Positions 57,312 through 64,000 of a DNA stretch of 64,000 nucleotides are shown piece after piece. The DNA is from Methanoplanus endosymbiosus (lineage in GTDB: Archaea > Halobacteriota > Methanomicrobia > Methanomicrobiales > Methanomicrobiaceae), in NCBI RefSeq assembly GCF_024662215.1, contig NZ_CP096115.1:1612001-1676000 (forward strand). The letters run 5' to 3'. The position numbers and the translations under genes were made by a program. How positions within the stretch are numbered: the stretch's first letter is position 1; every line of letters begins with the position of its first letter. The notes below the pieces were generated by a model that searched no databases, was not told the DNA's origin, and worked only from the letters and a program-made list of their open reading frames with translations.

Positions 57312-58096
57312 TATTCCTTCCCCTGCCAGCCGAAGAAACGGGCCTGCCCTGCCTTAAACAGAGTATCAGCACCAAGACCTATCACGCCGATGATAACCAT
57401 ACCTGCCCCGATAACCTGAAGCTGACCAAGATTATAGGCATACATAATCAGAAAACCAAGTCCTGCCGAAGTTCCGGGGAGCATCTCAGCAGCAACCACA
57501 CACATCCACGCAACGCCAAAAGAGACCCTGAGACCTGTCCATATAACGGGCAGGGCACCGGGGATCACAACAGTGCGTATCTCTTCAAAGGGAGTTGCAT
57601 GCAGCATCTCTGCCACCTCAATCCAGCGCCTTCTGATACCCTTAACCCCTTCAACAGTATTAATCAGAATAGGAAAGAATGCCCCGATCACTATGATAAA
57701 CAGAACAGAATTAAAACCGATTCCAAACCATGCAATTGCAAACGGCATCCAGGCAATAGGCGGAACAGGACGGAGTATCTGAATAACCGGATTGAGATAT
57801 TTCCCCGCCTCAGACGACCAGCCGATAAAAAGGCCAAGCGGAATTGCAATCGCTGCTGCACAGGTAAATCCACTGATAACCTCCTTAAGACTTACCAGAG
57901 TATTTTCAATCAGTGTTTCACCGCCGATTATCTCTTCAAACGGATGGAAGAGAACCATGAGTATGTCCATAGTCTGTGGAAGGACGTAGTTGTTCTGAAT
58001 CAGATACGCCACCGTATCCCATACAGAAAGGAGAATAATTATCGCCACAAGACCTTTGGCAAATTCAGGGATATGATATTTCATTATTTGTGCCAT
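57311..58096 (-). CDS. ABC transporter permease (SsuC/TauC type)
   Basis: The 261 residues have six membrane helices and the EAA loop VKGIRRRWIEVAEMLHATPFEEI. AIPLGLFIGWS and PPIAWMPFAIAWFGIG are family landmarks. It overlaps the end of the binding protein gene by 32 bp. Confidence 0.92.
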   Translation of the reverse strand: MAQIMKYHIPEFAKGLVAIIILLSVWDTVAYLIQNNYVLPQTMDILMVLFHPFEEIIGGETLIENTLVSLKEVISGFTCAAAIAIPLGLFIGWSSEAGKYLNPVIQILRPVPPIAWMPFAIAWFGIGFNSVLFIIVIGAFFPILINTVEGVKGIRRRWIEVAEMLHATPFEEIRTVVIPGALPVIWTGLRVSFGVAWMCVVAAEMLPGTSAGLGFLIMYAYNLGQLQVIGAGMVIIGVIGLGADTLFKAGQARFFGWQGKE

Positions 58097-59288
58097 ATAA
58101 CTTTACCAGAATATTTTCATATGCAAGTGCTTCCCGGATAGTATCCTCCTGAATAGAACTCTGAACAGTTGCGATGATTACCGGACATCCTTCATCTGAG
58201 CGGAGTTTTACCCAGCCAATAAAACTTTCCCAGTCATCACAGGGTGCCTCATTATCAACAACAATTCCTGTACCGCCTGTATTGATGGACTGGATAATAA
58301 CTGAAGGATTCCCAAGAGCAATCTGCATTTCAGCAGGAATTGAACCTACATAAGCACCATCAAGTGCCCTCTGCCCGACAGTTGTCATAATACCGCCGCC
58401 GGACTGGCCCGGAATGAAATTTACACGGGCAACGGAATCATTCCCGGCAAGAAGCGTACAGTAAACCGGCCTTGATGACCCCGCATTATCCGGGAGAAGG
58501 CAGAAACCGTAACGGCCGCAGAAATACTGAAAATCCCTGATCATTACATAAACAGGTGCAAAATTATCTGAAGAAGGCAGATAACCGATATTCAGCTCAG
58601 GGACATCACCGGAAATTTCAGGAACAGCCGAACCGTTAAGGAACTGTTCCCCCCTTACAGTGACAGCCGGATTCATCATATCCCCAGGGTTATAACTGCC
58701 TTTACCATCCGGATCAATAAGACTGCTCACCAGACCTGACAGAGGCGGTTTTGCAGAAGAAGTAAACTCCATATTCTCAAATGACCGGTTTTCAACATCA
58801 AGTGGTTCAAGGAGACCTCCGGGAGTCAGAACAGGATTTTTGCCAAAAACCCAGTCCGATGTTATTCTTATAGCAGATTTCGGGTCTTCATTTGTCCGGT
58901 TTACAGCAGCAGTTGTAAGAGCAGAGAGGAGCCCGGATACATCCGGGTAATCGTTTATTATGTCATTTCTGAGCACAAAGACACAGCTTGCAGCATCCGC
59001 CCATTTTCCCGGGGGCGGAAGATCAGAAGGTACTGCAATCCTTTTTCCGATTCCGGATAGTTCTGCATTGGCAACCACAGGCTCCCAGATAATAAAAGAG
59101 TCAATCTGATTCGTATTAAGCAGTTGGGAGACCGAACCTGAGGAGGCATAGAGAAGATAAATAACAGGCCGGTTATCTTTACAGGAAGCAGCCTGCGGAG
59201 ATAAAACAGACGGAACCAGAAACAGAGATAACAGCAGAAGAGAAAAAACAGCTACAATAAACCCCAAAACTAATTTTCGTCCCCACAT
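58065..59288 (-). CDS. Substrate-binding protein of the sulfonate/nitrate-type transporter, lobes in permuted order
   Basis: From the ATG at 59288 (MWGRKLVLGF, AAGGA upstream) the protein has 407 residues with an N-terminal membrane anchor. The first domain (about 40-145: IDSFIIWEPVVANAE, ADAASCVFVLRNDI, DVSGLLSALTTAA) resembles the late part of SsuA/NrtA. The last 190 residues (LNIGYLPSSDNFAPVYVMI, GGTGIVVDNE, GCPVIIATVQSSIQEDTIREAL) resemble the early part of the same fold. The order is thus reversed against usual members. It likely binds the imported solute outside the cell. Confidence 0.8.
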   Translation of the reverse strand: MWGRKLVLGFIVAVFSLLLLSLFLVPSVLSPQAASCKDNRPVIYLLYASSGSVSQLLNTNQIDSFIIWEPVVANAELSGIGKRIAVPSDLPPPGKWADAASCVFVLRNDIINDYPDVSGLLSALTTAAVNRTNEDPKSAIRITSDWVFGKNPVLTPGGLLEPLDVENRSFENMEFTSSAKPPLSGLVSSLIDPDGKGSYNPGDMMNPAVTVRGEQFLNGSAVPEISGDVPELNIGYLPSSDNFAPVYVMIRDFQYFCGRYGFCLLPDNAGSSRPVYCTLLAGNDSVARVNFIPGQSGGGIMTTVGQRALDGAYVGSIPAEMQIALGNPSVIIQSINTGGTGIVVDNEAPCDDWESFIGWVKLRSDEGCPVIIATVQSSIQEDTIREALAYENILVKLYGTNNEISYP

Positions 59289-59446
59289 AAGAGAATCCTT
59301 GGAGAGAATAATGATATTCCGGTATATAACATTATGGAAGTGAAGTGAGAGTATCACTATAGCAGACCATTAATTATTTTCAGCATCCGGACTGCTGATG
59401 AATTATCCGGAATTTTCGGAAATAATCAGGATAAACACCCAGACAG

Positions 59447-59968
59447 TCAGTCTGCCAGATCGCCTCTCCCAAGCATCCGGACAGCCTTTCGTGCTGAAAC
59501 CCTCACCTCCGGCTCAGGATCCTCAAGAAGCGGAATAATCCGGTCAACTGCGTCCCAGTAACTGATCATTCCTATAGCCTCGGCAGCCGCGGCACGTATC
59601 TCAGGAACCTCATCTGACAACAGTTCAGAGACAGGATCAACGGCCTCACGATCACCAATTATGCCAAGTGATTTCGCGGCCCCGCGCCTCACCCATTTCT
59701 CACTGCTCTTCAGCTTTGATATCAGAGGCTGCACTGCTCTTCTGTCCCGGAGCTTTCCAAGAGAACACGCAGCCATATACACAACCTCAGTCTCAGGGTC
59801 ATTCATCATACAGAAAATAAGCGGCATAACAGCCTTTTCATCACCGGAATTTCCAAGAGCCTCAGCTGCGCGGACCCTGTACGAAATGCCCCTGTGATTA
59901 AGCTGCCCGATAAACAGCTCCAGATTTTCATGGCCGCGCCTCAGTCTCTCCGCATAAACACGGTTCAT
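59447..59968 (-). CDS. HEAT-repeat (PBS lyase-type) protein
   Basis: The 173 residues hold about five 30-residue HEAT repeats such as VRAAEALGNSGDEKAVMPLI, VVYMAACSLGKLRDRRAVQPL, VRRGAAKSLGIIGDREAVDPV and IRAAAAEAIGMISYWDAVDRI. They form a curved solenoid for protein contacts. The start is set at the ATG (59968) with GAGGG upstream; the frame is open to 60013. The partner is unknown. Confidence 0.85.
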   Translation of the reverse strand: MNRVYAERLRRGHENLELFIGQLNHRGISYRVRAAEALGNSGDEKAVMPLIFCMMNDPETEVVYMAACSLGKLRDRRAVQPLISKLKSSEKWVRRGAAKSLGIIGDREAVDPVSELLSDEVPEIRAAAAEAIGMISYWDAVDRIIPLLEDPEPEVRVSARKAVRMLGRGDLAD

Positions 59969-60145
59969 TGGATCTTCCCTCTCCGTCCTCATTGAATCAA
60001 AACAACCTATCAATATCGTAGATCCCGGATCTTTTAAAGTTTTACGCCGCCGGAAAATTTCCGGACATTACCCATACATTCGGTTGAATTATTGTTGATC
60101 AGAGACAAACATTACAGCATATAATACAGGAGTAACTTCAATCCC

Positions 60146-61087
60146 ATGACCAGTGACAATATCTGTGGAACGCCGGTAATTCAGGCAAAAGTAAGAGCCA
60201 AAATGACAGTAGGGGAACTTGTTGAGGAATTCGGCAAATCCAGGGCATATAATGCCGGTTCACTCTGGCAGGCAGTAAATATATATGAAAAGATGCTCAC
60301 AGACCCCGAAGTTGTAAAATTTTTCGGTTTTTCAGGCGCGATGGTGCCCGGAGGAATGGGTGGAATAGTATCAGACCTCATAGATGCCGGACATATTGAT
60401 GTCTTAGTATCTACAGGCGCAAATCTCACCCATGATGTCATTGAGGCTATCGGTTGCCACCACTATCACGGAACAGAAGTATGCGATGATGTAATGCTCA
60501 GAGAAGAGGAGGTAAACAGAATATATGATGTATTCCTGCCAAATGATGCCTTTGTACGGTTTGAAGAGTTCCTTCAGGGCGTTTTCTCAGGAATTGAGGC
60601 CGGAAAGAAGATATCCATAAGTGACTTAACCCGTCTCATAGGTGAAAACCTGGACACAGGAATACTTGCATCGGCTGCAAAAAAAGGAATACCTGTGTAC
60701 TGTCCGGCAATTCAGGACTCAATGATAGGCCTTCAGTACTGGATGTTTGACCAGACATCAGGTGTGACGGTTGATGCCTTTAAGGATATGTCAGAGCTTA
60801 TGGACATCTGCTTTGCCTCCAAAAAATCCGGTGCAATGCTTGTCGGAGGCGGTGTACCGAAAAATTATATATTCCAGAGCATGCTTATGACTCCAAAAGG
60901 TTTTGACTATGCTGTGCAGCTCACAGGTGACCGGCCTGACCTTGGCGGGCTTTCGGGAGCGACCCTTGATGAAGCAAAGTCATGGGGCAAGCTGACAGGA
61001 GAGGCAACCTCACAGACAGTCTACGGGGATGCCACAATAAACATGCCGCTTATTATAGCAGCAACTCTGGAGAGAATTGAGAGATGA
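60146..61087 (+). CDS. dys: Deoxyhypusine synthase
   Basis: The 313-residue enzyme uses spermidine and NAD+ to modify a lysine of aIF5A. GAMVPGGMGGIVSDLI and STGANLTHDVIEAIGCHHYHG are the NAD-binding signatures, and MLVGGGVPKNYI and SGATLDEAKSWGKL precede the C-terminus. The VGGGVPKNY Lys is the residue expected to form the enzyme intermediate. It overlaps pyrF by 4 bp. Confidence 0.96.
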   Translation: MTSDNICGTPVIQAKVRAKMTVGELVEEFGKSRAYNAGSLWQAVNIYEKMLTDPEVVKFFGFSGAMVPGGMGGIVSDLIDAGHIDVLVSTGANLTHDVIEAIGCHHYHGTEVCDDVMLREEEVNRIYDVFLPNDAFVRFEEFLQGVFSGIEAGKKISISDLTRLIGENLDTGILASAAKKGIPVYCPAIQDSMIGLQYWMFDQTSGVTVDAFKDMSELMDICFASKKSGAMLVGGGVPKNYIFQSMLMTPKGFDYAVQLTGDRPDLGGLSGATLDEAKSWGKLTGEATSQTVYGDATINMPLIIAATLERIER

Positions 61088-61719
61088 CAGAATTAATGCT
61101 TGCACTCGATGTCCTGACAAGGGCAGAGGCAATGGATATTGCGGAGAAGACACATCCGTATATTGACGCAATTAAGATCGGATATCCGCTTGTACTTGGA
61201 TCAGGCCTTTCGGTTGCGAGAGACCTGTCCGAATTTGACCTTCCCCTTATAGCGGATTTCAAGGTTGCCGACATTCCGAATACTAACAGGCTCATCGCTG
61301 AGCATGTCTTTGAAGCCGGATTTTCAGGAATTATCACTCAGGGATTTACGGGCCGGGATTCTGTGTCAGCCTGCGTTGATGTTGCACACAGTGCCGGGGG
61401 TAAATGCTATGTTGTCACTGAGATGAGCCACCCCGGTGCACTTGACTTCATGGGTGAAGGAATAGCAGAGAGACTTGCAGCGTTAGCTGTAGAATGCAAT
61501 GCTGACGGAATTATTGCACCTGCAACAAGACCTGAGAGGGTAAAGGCGCTAAGGGAGATTATCGGAAAGAAGAAGATCCTCTCACCGGGAGTTGGTGCAC
61601 AGGGTGGCAGTGCAGAGGAGATTGCACCGCTGATAGATTCGATGATTGTCGGACGTTCAATATACAACAGTGAAGATCCGGCGAAGGCTGCACAATCCTA
61701 CTCGTTTATCCGGAACTAA
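61084..61719 (+). CDS. pyrF: Orotidine 5'-phosphate decarboxylase
   Basis: The 211 residues show LALDVLTRAEAM, the catalytic IADFKVADIPNT (D-x-K-x-x-D), and a phosphate-binding loop VGRSIYNSEDP. The archaeal length is typical. It performs the last step of UMP synthesis. It starts within the ATGA overlap of the deoxyhypusine synthase stop. Confidence 0.96.
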   Translation: MTELMLALDVLTRAEAMDIAEKTHPYIDAIKIGYPLVLGSGLSVARDLSEFDLPLIADFKVADIPNTNRLIAEHVFEAGFSGIITQGFTGRDSVSACVDVAHSAGGKCYVVTEMSHPGALDFMGEGIAERLAALAVECNADGIIAPATRPERVKALREIIGKKKILSPGVGAQGGSAEEIAPLIDSMIVGRSIYNSEDPAKAAQSYSFIRN

Positions 61720-61951
61720 AGCCGGAATCCCGGAAGAATTTCCGGGGAGAGATGAAGCAGACCAAAACCCCCCCCCTAACCTCTATTCCCATTCGCCGAT
61801 GATGAGTGAAACCGATCTGACCTTAATGGAAGCGATTCCAAAGAGGGATGAAGAACCCTATGAGTCACCTGAGGCGAATTACATAACACATACATAGATA
61901 AAAATAAAAAATAGCAAAAAACCGCACAACCCTCTTTTAGTCCCCAGATAA

Positions 61952-62288
61952 CTACAGCTTAATAATTAGGACATTCTTCACCGGAATCATAACCCCGGTC
62001 AAAAGCTCCTCCTCCGGCACCTGTGCCGGGTCATTGATGTATACCTTGTCGGCCCTGCCGGAATGAGATTTTCAGAGTCAAGGTATGCAAAGAGCTTCTC
62101 ATAAGCTGCCGGTACCCCTGATAAGGCCCGGTGTGAAAAACTGCTGCAAACCCCCCGCCTTCAAGATTTCTAACCTCAACTGCCGGATCGCTGATAGTAA
62201 TCCTGCCGGGCACAGGTATTTCAGATTCAATATCGGTAACCTGTACATATATCCCTTTCAGAAGGCACAGGCAGGCCCTTCTCATCAT
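61952..62288 (-). pseudogene. Decayed GyrI-like/AraC effector-binding domain gene
   Basis: Three frames on the minus strand carry successive pieces of one domain. The first has PVPGRITISDPAVEV and GGGFAAVFHTGPYQG. The second has VPAAYEKLFAYLDSENLIPAG. The third has ADKVYINDPAQVPEEEL and VMIPVKNVLIIKL before a TAG at 61952. At least two indels are needed. The family is the GyrI-like small-molecule-binding domain. The flanking gap 61720-61951 contains a C9 run but no gene. Confidence 0.7.
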
Positions 62289-62487
62289 AAATTCACAGCG
62301 CTTTCTGCGAGAGATGAGCGATATACGAAAATGTCCCTGTCGGAATGTTATCTCCTGTCATGGGTTACAGAATAATCTCTCCTCCCCGGATATATCAGAT
62401 CATAGTCTGCCCCGGGTTAAGGAAATATCATTTCCGGGCCGGCCATCAAACAATAATTCTTATCTTCTGAGTAGCATATTCTTCTTC

Positions 62488-62850
62488 ATGATCTGGACTG
62501 AAGAACAGTTAAAACTGTCAAAAAAATACAAAAATCTTGAGGAAATCCCTGTGGAAGAGCGGAGATACAAGTGCCACACCTGCCACCATGTGGTTACAGA
62601 AAATCCGTGCCCATGCTGCGGTGAGACAAACCTTGAGATAATGTGTCCTCTTGATCACTGCAACTGCCACCACAACATAATTGAGAAGATTGAGTACTGC
62701 CCTCTCTGCGGCCAGGCAATATGCCCCGACTGCGGAAGCCACGATGTATCACAGGTTTCACGGGTAACAGGATACCTCGCTGATGTCTCAGGATGGAACA
62801 AAGGCAAACAACAGGAATTAAAGGACAGAGCGAGATACTCTGTTGCATGA
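62488..62850 (+). CDS. Stand-alone zinc and RVTGYL domain like the C-terminus of anaerobic ribonucleotide reductase
   Basis: From the ATG at 62488 (MIWTEEQLKLSKKY) the protein has 120 residues. It has many Cys pairs (CHTCHH, CPCCGE, CPLCGQ, CPDCGS), then RVTGYLADVSGWNKGKQQELKDRARY. That tail matches the end of class III reductase (NrdD), where RV-x-GY holds the glycyl radical. The catalytic barrel is absent. The frame is open to 62314, but the extra residues look noncoding. It overlaps cbiZ by ATGA. Confidence 0.8.
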   Translation: MIWTEEQLKLSKKYKNLEEIPVEERRYKCHTCHHVVTENPCPCCGETNLEIMCPLDHCNCHHNIIEKIEYCPLCGQAICPDCGSHDVSQVSRVTGYLADVSGWNKGKQQELKDRARYSVA

Positions 62851-63770
62851 AGTATTACATAAAAAATAAAACTCTTTTTTTACGCGGAAATTTCAGGGCA
62901 GTCAGTTCAGGCGCAGGCGGCGGTCTCTCAGATGTCTCAACCATTATCAACCGGACGGTTGAGAAGAATTTCATGCACGACAGTCCTGAAACATTTATTG
63001 AGGAGATTGTCAGGGATGAGGGCTGCACAGGGGATTTTTACGGCCTGCTGACCGCCGTTGATATGAAGACTCTCTGTGTACTCATAAACCGCACCATAAC
63101 AGTATTCATCACCGCCGGAGTGAGCAACCCAAACCCGGAAAATCCCAGACTTCCGGGTACGATAAACATAATTGTACACAGCAGGGACGGCCTTTATGAC
63201 GAGGCAATGGCCGGACTTATCATCACTGCAACGGAGGCGAAGACAGAGGCCCTCTTCTCAATGGGCTATGACTTTGCCGGAACCACAACCGACGCAGTCG
63301 TCACATGCTGTAATAAGGAGAACCAGAAGGTACACAGATATGCCGGAAGAATGACCGGGATCGGCAAGTGGACCGCCGAAGCTGTCCTCTTCGGGGTGCA
63401 GGAAGCTATTGCAAGACACGACGGCAAAAAACCGGCAGATAAGCCCGCCCTGTATGTACTCAGCACAATCGGAGGGGACCACTGGATTGAATGGTCACCG
63501 GAAGGCTGCCCGTATTACCCCTGCCATTTCAGAGGACAGGTATGCAACTACTGTTACTGCCCGTTTTACCCGTGCAATGACGAAGAACTTGGATATTCTG
63601 TTGATACATCCACTGGCGGCACAGTCTGGGGGTGCACGAACTGCATACTGATGCACCACCCGGAGATTGTCAGCCATCTGAAGAAGAATCCTATGGCTGA
63701 AATCAGTGAACTTAAAAAAGTTGCAGAAGAGCTGGAACTCGAAATTAACGCAGAAAAACAGTCAGAATGA
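62847..63770 (+). CDS. cbiZ: Adenosylcobinamide amidohydrolase with Cys-rich C-terminal domain
   Basis: The start at 62847 overlaps the previous stop and gives 307 residues. VSSGAGGGLSDVSTIINRTV, FITAGVSNPNP and TTTDAVVTCCNK are CbiZ signatures. The enzyme removes the nucleotide loop from salvaged cobamides so that they can be rebuilt. The last 90 residues hold about nine Cys (GCPYYPCHFRG, CNYCYCPFYPC, GCTNCILMHHPE), suggesting a metal or Fe-S site. Corrinoids are essential for methanogenesis. Confidence 0.92.
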   Translation: MKYYIKNKTLFLRGNFRAVSSGAGGGLSDVSTIINRTVEKNFMHDSPETFIEEIVRDEGCTGDFYGLLTAVDMKTLCVLINRTITVFITAGVSNPNPENPRLPGTINIIVHSRDGLYDEAMAGLIITATEAKTEALFSMGYDFAGTTTDAVVTCCNKENQKVHRYAGRMTGIGKWTAEAVLFGVQEAIARHDGKKPADKPALYVLSTIGGDHWIEWSPEGCPYYPCHFRGQVCNYCYCPFYPCNDEELGYSVDTSTGGTVWGCTNCILMHHPEIVSHLKKNPMAEISELKKVAEELELEINAEKQSE

Positions 63771-63872
63771 ACAGTAATAACGCCTGAAATGGGAGTCAGT
63801 AATATCCCAGGCAAATCTCCGCGAGAGATGCCGGGCAAAAATAATTCCGGATTTAAATTCCGGACATTTACA

Positions 63873-64000
63873 TTACTCTTCTATGCCAAGTGCATCAAGA
63901 AGTTCTGCAAGAGGAATACCATGCCCTTCTGCTGCCTGCCTGATGTTCTCTCCGCTCGCAAGGGCGCAGCCTACACAGCCCATTCCAAAACGCATCAGTA
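63873..64000 (-). CDS. DUF1858-domain protein, C-terminal part, cut by window edge
   Basis: The minus strand reads MRFGMGCVGCALASGENIRQ and then a helical end PLAELLDALGIEE before a TAA. This is the C-terminal part of DUF1858, a small domain of about 65-75 residues with a CxxC, often linked with hybrid-cluster or Fe-S proteins. The N-terminus lies outside the window. Confidence 0.85.
   Translation of the reverse strand, partial: LMRFGMGCVGCALASGENIRQAAEGHGIPLAELLDALGIEE

Noticed and set aside
57272-58141. 289-residue frame on the plus strand
   Set aside because: Antisense to a normal ABC permease; the product is full of Asn, His, Lys and Arg without a fold pattern.
61646-61897. 83-residue frame after pyrF
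   Set aside because: It begins inside pyrF in another frame and runs over a C9 tract; no coding character.

Overview
The window reads as chromosome from a methanogenic archaeon, most likely order Methanomicrobiales (Methanoplanus or a relative). Supporting genes are the methanofuran kinase mfnE, archaeal EF-1 beta, deoxyhypusine synthase, Tsr3, the cobamide amidohydrolase CbiZ, an archaeal SRP RNA, Nepsilon-acetyl-beta-lysine synthesis (ablAB), PKD-domain surface proteins and kinases with the HHRVKNN motif. The placement below order level is inference. The window is moderately AT-rich, and the word TCCGGA recurs throughout.

1-8.1 kb is an accessory, defence-like region. It holds the end of a DUF1016 nuclease, an AAA ATPase with a DUF234 tail, and a SpoIIAA-like gene split by a complete 2184-bp insertion sequence with an 8-bp target duplication. 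A type II restriction-modification pair then sits directly against the C-terminal remnant of another adenine methylase.

8.2-18.3 kb carries a GNAT enzyme, a C_GCAxxG_C_C protein, a K+ channel and ilvD, followed by an osmoadaptation block: a glycine-betaine ABC transporter (ATPase, permease, lipoprotein) and ablAB. 18.5-21.8 kb is a tightly overlapped arginine deiminase operon (arcB-arcC-arcA). A tRNA-Ser(CGA), an anion transporter, a Yip1-type membrane protein and a PKD surface protein follow.

26.9-42.6 kb is rich in signalling and transport: two sensor kinases and response regulators, UspA, a DrrAB-type exporter, a heterodimeric ABC exporter pair, PPK2 and a membrane-anchored serine hydrolase. 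About 1 kb (38.8-39.8 kb) has almost no coding content. 42.8-52.6 kb is mostly housekeeping: a TudS/DUF523-deoxyribosyltransferase fusion divergent from tsr3, a phospholipase-D protein, mfnE, a zinc-ribbon protein with EF-1 beta, malate dehydrogenase, SRP RNA, a zinc-ribbon methylase, hexulose-phosphate isomerase and a tRNA with anticodon CAU. 52.9-64 kb holds a response regulator with a KaiC-like partner, a marR operon with a clear operator and a flavodoxin broken by an in-frame TGA, a sulfonate/nitrate-type ABC operon with an oddly ordered binding protein, deoxyhypusine synthase with pyrF, a decayed effector-binding gene, and a stand-alone NrdD-like zinc/glycyl domain coupled to cbiZ.

The most notable points are the complete IS with its insertion scar and an A8 frameshift in the transposase; the R-M pair beside a methylase remnant; genes whose coding frames lack a usual start codon; the TudS-deoxyribosyltransferase fusion; the permuted binding protein; and several palindromic operators. 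No CRISPR array was seen.
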